From contig JAYVIR010000047.1 in assembly GCA_043770095.1 (NCBI GenBank), positions 1 to 45,525 of the forward strand: 45,525 nt of DNA. Direction: 5' to 3'. Source of the stretch: JBGSUZ01 sp043770095 (lineage in GTDB: Bacteria; Bacillota; Clostridia; Peptostreptococcales; Acidaminobacteraceae). The notes under the pieces are model-generated. The model made no database searches. It was not told where the DNA came from and saw only the letters and a list, made by a program, of their open reading frames with translations. The number at the start of each line of letters is the position of its first letter. The first letter of the stretch is position 1. Positions 9,869 through 17,641 of the stretch are shown here, piece by piece. The translations under genes and the position numbers were made by a program.

Positions 9869-9909
9869 AAACAAGTTCAAAGCGTTTAATGCTTTGAACT
9901 TGTTTTTTT
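9869..9909. terminator. Intrinsic terminator at the end of the polysaccharide operon
   Basis: A perfect stem AACAAGTTCAAAGC / GCTTTGAACTTGTT closes a short loop and is followed by seven T residues. The flanking A run on the left lets it also serve the converging FMN-binding gene on the minus strand. Confidence 0.9.
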
Positions 9910-9914
9910 GTTGT

Positions 9915-10322
9915 CTATTTAAAGGCATCTTCAACCGCTTTCAAAATAACAATACTGCTATAAGTTGCCCCTGATATAGTGTCTAGCTTAATGGTCTGTT
10001 TTTCAATCATTTGTGGGATCAAAGCTTCTGCCTTTTTACCTTTTCCATTTTTATGTTCTATTAGATTGATCTCGGTAACTTTTTTATCTTTAACGGTGAT
10101 ACTAATCTTGACCGAAATTGGAGTAGCTTCGTAGGTTCCGAGGTAATCACCGTCCGCAAATTTCGAAAAATCAACGGCAGATATTTCTGCAGTCTTAAGA
10201 TTTTCTAAATTATTCTCAATAGTCTTCACTGCGACTATTCCGGCAGTCGTGACAAGTAAAATAATGCCTAAAATGATTATCAAAATCAGTTTTATTGTTT
10301 TTTTCTTCTTTGCTTTTTCCAT
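9915..10322 (-). CDS. FMN-binding domain protein, covalently flavinylated, membrane anchored
   Basis: This 135-residue protein has a lysine-rich N-terminus, one membrane helix (about residues 10-32) and an extracytoplasmic FMN_bind domain. The motif DTISGATYSS (114-123) is the ApbE flavinylation signature, with T120 as the expected phosphoester-linked FMN site. Such proteins carry electrons outside the membrane in RnfG/NqrC-like or extracellular electron-transfer chains. Its start follows GGAGG by 9 bases and lies 1 base after the flavodoxin stop, so the two are co-transcribed. No ApbE or Rnf genes are in this window, so the flavin transferase and partners must be elsewhere. It is shorter than RnfG, a stand-alone minimal form. 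Confidence 0.85.
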   Translation of the reverse strand: MEKAKKKKTIKLILIIILGIILLVTTAGIVAVKTIENNLENLKTAEISAVDFSKFADGDYLGTYEATPISVKISITVKDKKVTEINLIEHKNGKGKKAEALIPQMIEKQTIKLDTISGATYSSIVILKAVEDAFK

Positions 10323-10323
10323 T

Positions 10324-10863
10324 TTATAAAACCTCCAAATATTTTACGACAGCCAATATTGGCTCAATATATTTAATATTTGTAAAATCTGCTGCGTGAT
10401 CATAAGTGGCAAGCATGCCACGCTCATCCACCGTTCTTTTACTTTCTTTTATGCACATGAGTTTCCATTTAAGTAGTTGCATCAAAATTCGATCAAGTCT
10501 CGTCAATTTACTAATATCAAATCCGCCTCTGAGGTAAAACAAATTGACTGAAGCGGCTTCATCCTCGTTAAAATTCATTTTAAGTAGAGTTGGTAGCACT
10601 TCAGGATGATTAGGGGATGCGCCTGTCGCAAAATAGATGGTTTTTTGAGGTTGATAATTTAAAGTTATCTTTTTGAACTTTTTCAAACCGTTGATTCCGC
10701 CTGCGTAAAGTCCACCGCCATAAATAAGCAAATCATAATCTTCAAGTTGCCCATTTGATATAGTGTTCAATTCGATTAATTCCGCAGATAAAGTTTCCGA
10801 TAGCCATTTTGCATAGTTTTTAGTAAATCCAGATTTTGAAGCATATACAATTGCCATTTTCAT
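10324..10863 (-). CDS. Flavodoxin-domain protein
   Basis: This 179-residue protein starts MKMAIVYASKSGFTKNYA, whose SKSGFTKNYA stretch matches the phosphate-binding loop of flavodoxin folds. The YGGGLYAGG and FATGASPN segments sit where the isoalloxazine loops fall. It resembles the Flavodoxin_5 (HemG-like) group, which carries FMN non-covalently in the cytoplasm. The ATG follows AGGAGG by 8 bases and overlaps the end of the TetR gene by 4 bases (ATGA-type coupling). Together with the FMN-binding protein it suggests a small regulated electron-transfer unit. A protoporphyrinogen oxidase role is possible but unsupported, since no haem genes are nearby. Confidence 0.8.
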   Translation of the reverse strand: MKMAIVYASKSGFTKNYAKWLSETLSAELIELNTISNGQLEDYDLLIYGGGLYAGGINGLKKFKKITLNYQPQKTIYFATGASPNHPEVLPTLLKMNFNEDEAASVNLFYLRGGFDISKLTRLDRILMQLLKWKLMCIKESKRTVDERGMLATYDHAADFTNIKYIEPILAVVKYLEVL

Positions 10864-11450
10864 CCGTTATTCCTCCTAATCCACTGTATATTTTTAATGA
10901 CTTCATTCTTAAAATCACTCTCATCAAGCGCTTCACTTCGATTGGATAAAAATTTACACAGTTCTCCATGCGTGTAAGCGTGGCCCACTTGTAAAATTGT
11001 AATGGCATCTGCCTCTGATAATGGTTTCAACTGCAGTTTATATTCCTCAATGAGTGATTTTAAAAGTAATTTTTCTGGTCTCGGCTGATCTCTTAATACT
11101 TCTGATATGTTATGTTCCATATAATCCATCCAAAGAAAACGGTACCAACCTTTATGTTCTAGCGCATAATCTATAACAACTATAGAATAAGTGACCATAA
11201 TACTTTCAGTCTCTGACAATATTAGTTGGGTTCGCTGTGCCAATTCACTTCTCATATTGACTACCAACATCCGAACAGCATCTAATTTTATTTCTTGAAA
11301 ACTATCATAAAAATTATAAAGACTAGTATGAGCACACCCTAATTGACGGGCAATTTCTCTAAAATTAATGGCATTTGAACTGCCTTTTTCTTCAATTAAC
11401 TTTAACGTCGCTTCCAAAATTCTCTCTTTGGTCAATTGCTTTCTTGCCAT
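10860..11450 (-). CDS. TetR/AcrR family transcriptional regulator
   Basis: This 196-residue regulator has an N-terminal helix-turn-helix: TKERILEATLKLIEEKG, then FREIARQLGCAHTSLYNFY as the recognition region. A helical ligand-binding and dimer domain follows. The ATG at 11450 is preferred over the GTG at 11459, because the AGGTG binding site overlaps the latter. It leads a three-gene operon with the flavodoxin and FMN-binding genes and very likely represses that operon. The ligand is unknown. It is not obviously the regulator of the distant MFS transporter at 21055-23391, though that cannot be excluded. Confidence 0.85.
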   Translation of the reverse strand: MARKQLTKERILEATLKLIEEKGSSNAINFREIARQLGCAHTSLYNFYDSFQEIKLDAVRMLVVNMRSELAQRTQLILSETESIMVTYSIVVIDYALEHKGWYRFLWMDYMEHNISEVLRDQPRPEKLLLKSLIEEYKLQLKPLSEADAITILQVGHAYTHGELCKFLSNRSEALDESDFKNEVIKNIQWIRRNNG

Positions 11451-11460
11451 GTTATGCACC

Positions 11461-12416
11461 TCACTCGTTAACTACCAATGGTAGTTTCAAATTATCACAT
11501 AATAGTAATACTGTCAATGGCATTGAAATCATGTAGTGAGTTCCATTTTCGAGTGAATTAACAATGATAATTTCACCCTTTTCAATTTCTTGAATCAGCA
11601 TATAAAAGGTATTGAGTTCAACATAAAGAGAGTCTTCTCCATAATTAAGAATATAAAAAGTATCAAACACTTTATTTAAGTCTTCACTTGCTAAATGTCC
11701 AAGCGTATCCATGTATGAAATGAGAAGACGTTCTTCTTGTGACCACGCACGGATATTAATTATTTGAGGCATTAAGGAATCTGTATTGCTGATTGAGTAC
11801 ATCATTAAATTAAAGAAAATATGTTTTAAAACACTCGGATAATTATCGGGTGAGAGGTATTCATCGATTTCGACGCTAACGCTCATATTAAGTTCTATGA
11901 GCTTCGTATTGAGAAGTTGTATGACTTCCTGAATGAGCGGTGCAAGGGGAATGGCTTAATTTTGTCCATGAATTTTCTTCTGTTGTATTCTTCAAAATTT
12001 GTTTTTTTAAGCGTCCCATTTTTAAAAGAAGTCCATTTTTTTTGATTTTCCTCCAGTAAAAAAGTCGACAAATTAATATTGGTGCCTATTGGTGTGTTGA
12101 TTTTGTGCTTTACTGAGGACAATAACGGATTGATTTAGCATTTCGGTTCTCTGCTGAACAGGGTCTTGCATTTCGAGATTCATTTGTTGGAGTTCAAGTT
12201 CAACACGCTTGCGCTCTTCAATTTCGCGACTTAGTTCCAGTGTGCGGGAATTTGCTCATCGCCGAGTCCAGTCAGAAGGGTGATGGCACAAGTGCTGATA
12301 TCCTTAATGATATCAAAGGCATAGTTCAGCCTCATTTTTTTTACATACCGCGAGAATGCAATCCTGTCTAATTCATCATCTTCAATGTATAGAATTCTGC
12401 TCACTGGCTCAGCCAT
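11461..12416 (-). pseudogene. Decayed receiver-histidine kinase (REC, coiled coil, HisKA, HATPase), at least three frameshifts
   Basis: Reading on the minus strand, 12416-12231 gives a receiver start (MAEPVSRILYIEDDELDRIA) that lacks the segment with the phospho-acceptor Asp, then jumps to a TGLGDE stretch. Another frame (about 12230-12125) gives a coiled coil with SREIEERKRVELELQQ and QQRTEMLNQS. After a shift, 12122-11930 gives a HisKA box HKINTPIGT, where intact relatives read HEINTP. After another shift near 11935, IPLAPLIQEVIQLLNTKL leads into a degenerate HATPase (11886-11461) without clear N, G1 or G2 boxes, ending NGTHYMISMPL. The order of domains is that of a normal kinase, so this is one broken gene. 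It should have no kinase activity. The TetR operon begins directly after it. Confidence 0.8.
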
Positions 12417-12420
12417 TATT

Positions 12421-12786
12421 AATCACCTTCTGAGAGTTCGCATAGTGTCCAATACATATTCAAAACGGTAACAGCCTTTACAAGGATTCGTACACGACAG
12501 GCTTTAAAATATAGCCGACAGCGCCAAGTTCATAACTATTCAACTTATCCTGCTCATCATCGGAGGTTGTCAAGACAATGACGGGAATGCTCAGAAGTTT
12601 CGGGTATTCGTGGCGCTTTTGAAAAAAATCGACCTCATTCATTTGAGGTATATTTAAATCTGAGATAATGATGCAGGGTCTTGGATTTGATGGGTCTAAC
12701 AAATACGCAAGCGCAACTTCGTCGTTTTCGCAAGTTTGTACTGGGTGGCTTACCTTGATGTCTTTTAGCGCACGTATGGTAGTCAT
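12421..12786 (-). pseudogene. Truncated and frameshifted Rcp1-like response regulator
   Basis: The fragment begins at helix 1 of a receiver (MTTIRALKDIKVSHPVQTC), so the first beta strand and the acidic pair are missing. The phospho-acceptor is kept in IISDLNIPQM, as are LTTSDDEQD and the lysine of LKPV. A stop at 12478 interrupts the reading; a one-base shift restores LVKAVTVLNMYW, a typical end for this family, up to 12421. The upstream in-frame codons include a TGA. It was probably the partner of the broken kinase just downstream. Confidence 0.75.
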
Positions 12787-12950
12787 GACGTCAATTCTGC
12801 CATTATCTTTAAACCAGAATTTCCAATCGTCTCACTTCCAGTAATCATTCAATCTGGTTTTGTTTCTGTCAGGTCAGCGGTAGCGGCAGATTGAGAATTG
12901 AAAGTGAACTCGAATATATTTATACCCAAAATTGTAACCGATTATGCATA
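12787..12950 (-). other. Residual coding-like stretch of unknown origin next to the broken regulator
   Basis: On the minus strand a frame running from about 12925 reads IFEFTFNSQSAATADLTETK, hits a stop, then continues ITGSETIGNSGLKIMAELTS to a TGA overlapping the ATGA at the regulator fragment. It reads like the C-terminal end of a lost upstream gene. I do not recognise the family, and chance cannot be excluded. Confidence 0.3.
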
Positions 12951-13040
12951 GAGGGATACCCAATGATTCATTCTCTTAGTTGCAACTTGCGCTAATTAGT
13001 GATAGTTTAGTAGTAGTTTTACCATAGAAGGAGTACGCAT

Positions 13041-13229
13041 ATGAATGGACAAACCAGAAGCAATATAAACATTGGCAGCAAAGTCAGTGTGGTTCAAAAA
13101 CAAGATCAGCGCAGCGGCAAACTTACAGAAGGCGTGGTCGAAAAAATTCTGACCAATTCACCCAATCATCCTCACGGGATTAAAGTAAAGTTAGTCGGCG
13201 GGATTGTCGGTCGGGTTAAAGAAGTTTAA
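13041..13229 (+). CDS. ywbE: YwbE family protein
   Basis: This 62-residue basic protein matches the YwbE family (DUF2196) over its full length. The hallmark stretches are SNINIGSKVSVVQKQDQRSG and LTNSPNHPHGIKVKL, ending in VGRVKEV. The function of the family is not established; the small beta-rich fold resembles nucleic-acid-binding SH3/KOW-like proteins, which is only a suggestion. AGAAGGAG lies 8-9 bases before the ATG. It is monocistronic, with its own terminator 4 bases after the stop. Confidence 0.9.
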   Translation: MNGQTRSNINIGSKVSVVQKQDQRSGKLTEGVVEKILTNSPNHPHGIKVKLVGGIVGRVKEV

Positions 13230-13232
13230 AAG

Positions 13233-13262
13233 AAAAAACGTCCGATTGCTCGGACGTTTTTC
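13233..13262. terminator. Intrinsic terminator after ywbE
   Basis: The stem ACGTCCGA / TCGGACGT (13238-13245 and 13250-13257) has a TTGC loop, an A run before and a T run after, so it can serve both ywbE and the converging J-domain gene. Confidence 0.88.
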
Positions 13263-13297
13263 TTGCGAAGGGATCTATAAAATTATGATCATTTCAT

Positions 13298-14440
13298 TTA
13301 ACATGGGTACTGTTGAATGGACTCAATTAATTCATCAGTTGTGCGATAAGTATTTTCGATAGCGACCAATTCTGCAGAGTACCAGTTGGTGTGGATAGAG
13401 TTTCTATCTTTAATCTTGTGTTTTAATTTTTTTATAACAATGCCTGTTGCTGCAAGGTTTGTTTCGGGTAAAAGAATGATAAATGTATTTTCGCTCCAGC
13501 GACATGGCACATCTAATATTCGAATGCTCTCAGAAATCACATCGGAAACTTCTTTGATAATAAGATGTTTGTTAGAGCCTAATTTGAGAATATTCGTATC
13601 TTCAGGATAAGACAGTTTACAAATCAACACAGAAAAAATATTGCCATAACGGTTGTAGCGTTCAATTTCTAAAAATATTTTTTCAAGCAAGCTTTTTTTA
13701 TTGAGGAAGCCCGTAATAAAATCAGTTTTCAAATTGGTTTTGACAAGAATACGTTTTTTGTTATGGCTAAGATTAGACAATCGCTCGAATTTATTAATAA
13801 GAGGCGTTAGTTTTTTATAGCCAATATAGACGCTCCAGTGATTGTTTTCGAAAACCATTTGTTTGACAAATTCATCATCTTCCATTCGATTCATGATTAA
13901 ATTTTTTTCTGAGACGGCGACGTTAAACTCGATCACCTCATCAAAAGTGGTTTCCTTAAGGGCTTTTCGTTTGTAACATTTTAGCGTTTCTAATTCAAAA
14001 CAAGTTGGTTGAAAAACTTTAGCAACGGTTTCTTGCCATTTAATAAAATCTTGTTTTGAAATATATTTTTTGTCGTTCTCAGAAATATAGTGGTAAGCCG
14101 TTTTGTAGTCTTTTGTCAAAAGGCAGTGAAAGTAGACTTGAAGAACCCCTTTGGCTTGTCTGGCAAGTAACACATCTATGCTTGAAATTTCTTTTAAGTT
14201 ACGATTACGGTTAGTACCATGTCTTTCTAACCATTTTAAGTCATATTGGTTTCTTTTTTCAAGGTGGCTTAAGGTTTCATAGGCAGCGTTAATTTTCGCC
14301 ATAACTTCAACAGAAATGGCGTTTTTATTCACATCCGGATGATGCTTCTTGGCAAGATTTTTGTAGGCCAGAGCAATCATATCGGAATCGGCTAAAAAAT
14401 CGATTTGCAAAAGTTTATAATAATCTTCCCATTTATGCAT
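13298..14440 (-). CDS. J-domain protein fused to a degenerate GGDEF domain with intact c-di-GMP I-site motif
   Basis: This 380-residue protein has three parts. Residues 2-75 are a DnaJ-type J domain with HPD at 34-36, the motif that stimulates Hsp70 ATPase. Residues about 85-220 resemble an NTF2-like fold (LQVYFHCLLTKDYKTAYHYI near the start, WSVYIGY near the end). Residues about 225-375 are a GGDEF domain: DFITGFLNKKSL stands for the usual D-LTGL-NR start, and the signature site reads CRWSENTFIILLPET, so GGDEF has become SENTF (316-320) and cyclase activity should be lost. RILD (307-310) lies exactly five residues before the signature, the position of the RxxD inhibitory site that binds c-di-GMP. 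No zinc-finger or client domain of true DnaJ is present. The ATG at 14440 follows AGAAGG; a GTG at 14455 overlaps that site. A cytosolic chaperone adaptor controlled by c-di-GMP is the inference. Confidence 0.85.
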   Translation of the reverse strand: MHKWEDYYKLLQIDFLADSDMIALAYKNLAKKHHPDVNKNAISVEVMAKINAAYETLSHLEKRNQYDLKWLERHGTNRNRNLKEISSIDVLLARQAKGVLQVYFHCLLTKDYKTAYHYISENDKKYISKQDFIKWQETVAKVFQPTCFELETLKCYKRKALKETTFDEVIEFNVAVSEKNLIMNRMEDDEFVKQMVFENNHWSVYIGYKKLTPLINKFERLSNLSHNKKRILVKTNLKTDFITGFLNKKSLLEKIFLEIERYNRYGNIFSVLICKLSYPEDTNILKLGSNKHLIIKEVSDVISESIRILDVPCRWSENTFIILLPETNLAATGIVIKKLKHKIKDRNSIHTNWYSAELVAIENTYRTTDELIESIQQYPC

Positions 14441-14461
14441 AATCCACCTTCTCACTTTTTA

Positions 14462-14490
14462 ATTTTATGCCCGAAAAAGAGTAGCGTCAA
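14462..14490 (-). promoter_or_regulatory. Sigma-A-type promoter for the J-domain/GGDEF gene
   Basis: On the minus strand TTGACG (14490-14485) and TAAAAT (14467-14462) are separated by 17 bases. The expected transcript start near 14455 leaves a leader of about 15 bases before ATG 14440, which supports that start choice. Confidence 0.7.
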
Positions 14491-14509
14491 TCATAATATT
14501 GAGCGTGAA

Positions 14510-14538
14510 TTGCACAATCGGTTATTTTGTCATACACT
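14510..14538 (+). promoter_or_regulatory. Possible promoter for the RocB-like gene
   Basis: TTGCAC and TACACT are separated by 17 bases, about 45 bases before the start codon. Both boxes deviate from consensus, so this is a weak call. Confidence 0.35.
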
Positions 14539-14583
14539 AGTAAACGTGAAATGATAAAACCTAAATAAAGGATGGTGTTCTTT

Positions 14584-16233
14584 ATGGAAAATAAAAACAA
14601 ATTGGCAAAACGCATTGAAGGTTTAACGCTTGAACTCGTTGGCGTGAGAAGTGTTGTAGGGACAACGGACGAAATCGACATTAGCAATAAGGTGAAACAG
14701 CTTTTTTCAGAAATGGATTATTGGAAAAATAATAAGGAACAACTCATACAACTGCCTTTCGTCAATGACATTATCGGGCGCAGCAGCGTCGTTGTAACTC
14801 TTAAAGGAAAAAAAGGTAATAGTAAAAAAACAGTGATACTCATTGGACATATTGACACCGTAGGCATTGGTGATTATGGAGATTTTAAGGATTTGGCAAC
14901 TCAGCCAAAGGAACTGGTAAAAGCACTAGAAACGCTTCTTTTATCCGATGAAGCCCGTCATGATTTAGAATCTGGCGATTATCTGTTTGGCAGAGGCATT
15001 TTAGATATGAAATGCGGCGTGGCAATCATTATGGCGATTATGGAAGATCTATCGAAAGACTTAGAATCGTTTGATGGCAACATTATTTTTGCAGCGGTTG
15101 GAGACGAGGAAGGCAATTCTGGGGGCATGCTCTCAGTCGTGCCTGAACTTGTGAGAATGCAGGAAAAGGAAGGCTATGAATATTTAGCAGTAATTGATAC
15201 AGACTATACGGCGCCTCGTTATGAAGGCGATGAAAACCGCTATGTCTATGTAGGAACGGTGGGAAAATTAATGCCAACCTTCTATGTGGTGGGCAAGGAA
15301 ACCCACGTAGGGCAGCCATTTAATGGACTTGACCCTACGCAGATTGCAGGCGCCATTATCAATAAAATCAACAAGAATATTGCCTACTCAGACGTAGCAG
15401 ACGGCGAAGTGTCATTACCGCCGATTACGCTCCACCATCGGGATTTGAAAGAGGAATACTCGGTTCAAATTGCGCGCGCGGCGTGTCTTTATTTCAACTA
15501 TGCCACACATAAAAGCACACCGGATGAAGTCATGGAGAAGATGATTCGGGCGAGTTTAGAAGCTTTTTCTGACGTTGTGAATACGCTGAACGAACGCTAC
15601 GATATTTTCTGCAAAGCCAGTCACATAGAACCAAGACTGCTACCGTGGAAGGCAAGGGTCATTTCCTATCAAGAATTATATGAAATGGTTAAAGCCGAGC
15701 AAGGCGAAGCGGTGGACGGGCGCATAGAGGCGTTGAAACAAGAACTTTTACTCGACCAAACTTTAGACGAACGCTATTTTAGTCAAAAAATTGTCGAGGA
15801 AATTCACAGCATGTGGACGGATAAAGATCCTGTTGTGGTCGTTTATTTCTCTCCGCCGTATTATCCGCACAACTATGTCACTGGGAAAAATGAGAAGGAA
15901 CTTAGACTGCTTGAAGCGGTTGAAGTGGCTTCTAAAAAACAGCGTGCGAAATACCCCATTGTTAACCGAAAATTTTACCCTTATATTTCAGATTTGAGCT
16001 TTGCTTCTGCGCCTAGCGACAGGCGTATTACGGCTTTGGAAAACAACATGCCCGCGTTCGGTTCACGCTATAATATTCCGATTTCAGACATGCAGAAGTT
16101 GGACTTGCCCGTTGTCAATATTGGGCCTTATGGCAAGGACGCGCATCAGTTCACAGAGCGCATTGAAAAACATTATTCGTTTAAAGTAGCGCCGACGCTT
16201 GTGTATGACACGGTGCTTAAGTTGCTTGAGTAA
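14584..16233 (+). CDS. RocB-like M20 family metallopeptidase
   Basis: This 549-residue enzyme matches M20 peptidases of the RocB group (Bacillus subtilis RocB is of similar length and linked to arginine use). It is cytosolic, with no signal peptide. Metal and catalytic residues are visible: H89 and D91 in GHIDTVG, D141 in LDMKCG, E175/E176 in GDEEGNSGG, D in VIDTDY, and the late histidine in DAHQFTER. These bind two zinc ions and split an amide bond. I prefer ATG 14584 because the ATG at 14572 abuts the AAAGG site; the longer version would add MVFF. It stands alone, divergent from the J-domain gene. The natural substrate is not known; a peptide or acyl-amino acid is likely. Confidence 0.87.
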   Translation: MENKNKLAKRIEGLTLELVGVRSVVGTTDEIDISNKVKQLFSEMDYWKNNKEQLIQLPFVNDIIGRSSVVVTLKGKKGNSKKTVILIGHIDTVGIGDYGDFKDLATQPKELVKALETLLLSDEARHDLESGDYLFGRGILDMKCGVAIIMAIMEDLSKDLESFDGNIIFAAVGDEEGNSGGMLSVVPELVRMQEKEGYEYLAVIDTDYTAPRYEGDENRYVYVGTVGKLMPTFYVVGKETHVGQPFNGLDPTQIAGAIINKINKNIAYSDVADGEVSLPPITLHHRDLKEEYSVQIARAACLYFNYATHKSTPDEVMEKMIRASLEAFSDVVNTLNERYDIFCKASHIEPRLLPWKARVISYQELYEMVKAEQGEAVDGRIEALKQELLLDQTLDERYFSQKIVEEIHSMWTDKDPVVVVYFSPPYYPHNYVTGKNEKELRLLEAVEVASKKQRAKYPIVNRKFYPYISDLSFASAPSDRRITALENNMPAFGSRYNIPISDMQKLDLPVVNIGPYGKDAHQFTERIEKHYSFKVAPTLVYDTVLKLLE

Positions 16234-16247
16234 AAGTGTACTTTATG

Positions 16248-16283
16248 AGCCTCTGGAGGGTTAAAACTTTGGGGGCTTTTTTG
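16248..16283 (+). terminator. Probable weak terminator after the RocB-like gene
   Basis: AGCCTC near 16248 can pair with GGGGCT near 16272 (one G-U pair), enclosing a long loop, and six T residues follow at 16277. The imperfect stem keeps confidence moderate. Confidence 0.5.
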
Positions 16284-16631
16284 TTATTTACATTGAGGAC
16301 TTATCAAAACGAAACGGTCGTCAATGTTCCGTTCGCCCCACTCGCACATGAGTTCAAGAATCGGGAATAAGGATTTACCTTTTTCGGTTATTGCATATTC
16401 GACTCTAGGAGGGACTTCTGCATAACAAGTTCTTGTAATCAAACCATCATATTCCAATTCGCGGAGTTGGTTTGTCAAGGTTTTTTGAGAAATTTGGGTA
16501 ATCGTACGTAAGAGCTGATTGAAGCGTTTTGAACCGTCTTCGATCAAAAGATATAAAATCAAAGGCTTGCATTTTCCGCCAATCATTTTTATTGTGATTT
16601 CGATTTCATTATGAACGACTGTTTTTTTCAT
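16284..16631 (-). CDS. HxlR family transcriptional regulator
   Basis: This 115-residue winged-helix regulator shows the HxlR pattern: IGGKCKPLILYLL (with the conserved cysteine), GSKRFNQLLRTITQISQKTLTNQLRELEYDGLI as the DNA-binding helix pair, and VEYAITEKGKSLFPIL as the wing. ATG 16631 is preferred, as GGAGGT lies 8 bases upstream; the ATG at 16646 is part of that binding site. Many HxlR proteins sense electrophiles, quinones or aldehydes through this cysteine. It is divergent from the SDR gene and shares a promoter region with a palindrome, so it likely controls both itself and the SDR. Confidence 0.9.
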   Translation of the reverse strand: MKKTVVHNEIEITIKMIGGKCKPLILYLLIEDGSKRFNQLLRTITQISQKTLTNQLRELEYDGLITRTCYAEVPPRVEYAITEKGKSLFPILELMCEWGERNIDDRFVLISPQCK

Positions 16632-16673
16632 TATAGTTACCTCCATTTCGCTAAGGGAAGAAAAAGTGCTTTA

Positions 16674-16702
16674 TTGACAGGCATGCACTTTAAATTTATA
16701 TT
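16674..16702 (+). promoter_or_regulatory. Sigma-A promoter for the SDR gene
   Basis: TTGACA (16674-16679) and TATATT (16697-16702) are 17 bases apart, close to consensus. The expected transcript start lies within the palindrome at 16705-16719. Confidence 0.75.
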
Positions 16703-16704
16703 AT

Positions 16705-16719
16705 TTACTATAGTAGTAA
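16705..16719. promoter_or_regulatory. Candidate HxlR operator
   Basis: TTACTA-TAG-TAGTAA is a perfect 6-base inverted repeat with a 3-base centre. It lies at the presumed start points of both divergent promoters, where a bound dimer would block both. Confidence 0.65.
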
Positions 16720-16746
16720 TTTATACTGTAATGAAATAATTGTCAA
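16718..16746 (-). promoter_or_regulatory. Promoter for the HxlR regulator
   Basis: On the minus strand TTGACA (16746-16741) and TAAATT (16723-16718) are 17 bases apart. TATAAA with a 15-base spacer is an alternative -10. Either way the palindrome is at or just after the -10 box. Confidence 0.55.
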
Positions 16747-16772
16747 TGTGAAGGGATTAAGGTGAGATTTAT

Positions 16773-17495
16773 ATGAAAAAACTAGTCGTGATTACGGGCG
16801 CAAGTTCTGGTTTTGGCAGGGCTTTAGCAATGGCTTTCAGTAAAGCGGGGTATCCTCTGCTTTTATTAGCACGACGTATAGAGCTTCTTGAAGAAATGGA
16901 TTTGGAGAATACCATCTGTCAAAAAGTAGACGTCACAGACAAAGAAGAATTTGAGCTGGCTGTGAGAAAAGCTGAAGCGGTATATGGGAAAACAGATCTA
17001 CTGGTCAACAATGCCGGAATCATGCTTTTAGGTAATCTCGAAACGCAGGATTCAAAGGAGTGGCAGAGAATGTTGGATGTGAACCTCATGGGTGTGATGA
17101 ATGGGATGCAGATTGTCATGAATGACATGAAAGAGAGAAAATCGGGCACAATAATAAACATTTCTTCAATTGCGGGTGTAAAACCATTTGGAAATCATGC
17201 GGCGTATTGTGCGTCAAAATATGGTGTCATAGGATTGTCTGAGGTTGCAAGAGGAGAGCTTGCGCCATACAATGTGCGTGTAATGAGAGTTTGTCCAGGA
17301 GCTGTAGCCACGGAACTTTTAAGTCATACTACGAGCGAGGAAATTAAAGTGGGTTACAATGAATGGAAAAATTCCTCCGGAGCAACTAGCATTACCCCAG
17401 AGGATGTGGCTCAGACAATTAAGTTCGCATTTGAGTTGCCTCAAGGGGTTAATCTAAGAGAGATTCAAATTGCAGATACGCGCCAGGATGCGTAA
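16773..17495 (+). CDS. Short-chain dehydrogenase/reductase (classical SDR)
   Basis: This 240-residue cytosolic NAD(P)-dependent oxidoreductase has the classical SDR set: TGASSGFGRA (8-17) for the cofactor, NNAGIM in strand 4, the catalytic serine in INISSIAG, and Y145-CAS-K149 as YxxxK. The arginines after strand 2 (LARRIE) suggest NADP preference. PGAVATEL follows, as usual. It is divergent from an HxlR regulator with a shared operator, so it may be induced by reactive carbonyls or quinones. The substrate is not predictable. About 145 bases after it contain no convincing gene. Confidence 0.9.
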   Translation: MKKLVVITGASSGFGRALAMAFSKAGYPLLLLARRIELLEEMDLENTICQKVDVTDKEEFELAVRKAEAVYGKTDLLVNNAGIMLLGNLETQDSKEWQRMLDVNLMGVMNGMQIVMNDMKERKSGTIINISSIAGVKPFGNHAAYCASKYGVIGLSEVARGELAPYNVRVMRVCPGAVATELLSHTTSEEIKVGYNEWKNSSGATSITPEDVAQTIKFAFELPQGVNLREIQIADTRQDA

Positions 17496-17641
17496 TGACT
17501 AGAGCATAAGGAAAACTTGATTATCACACAGATGTTATGGAAAATGCTGACATGAATCATATTGATTTGACGTCACCAGTTATTGATAAGAATTCTTCGG
17601 AAAATTGTATTAAGGAGAAGGTGCGAATCAAGTAATCATCA

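Noticed and set aside
12960..13025. A ywbE promoter (TTGCAA ... TAGTTT, 17-base spacer)
   Set aside because: Both boxes are poor matches; I could not separate it from AT-rich background.
17537..17635. A 32-codon plus-strand reading frame after the SDR gene (MENADMNHIDLTSPVID...)
   Set aside because: No ribosome binding site at a proper distance, no recognised family, and short enough to arise by chance; possibly the end of a lost gene.
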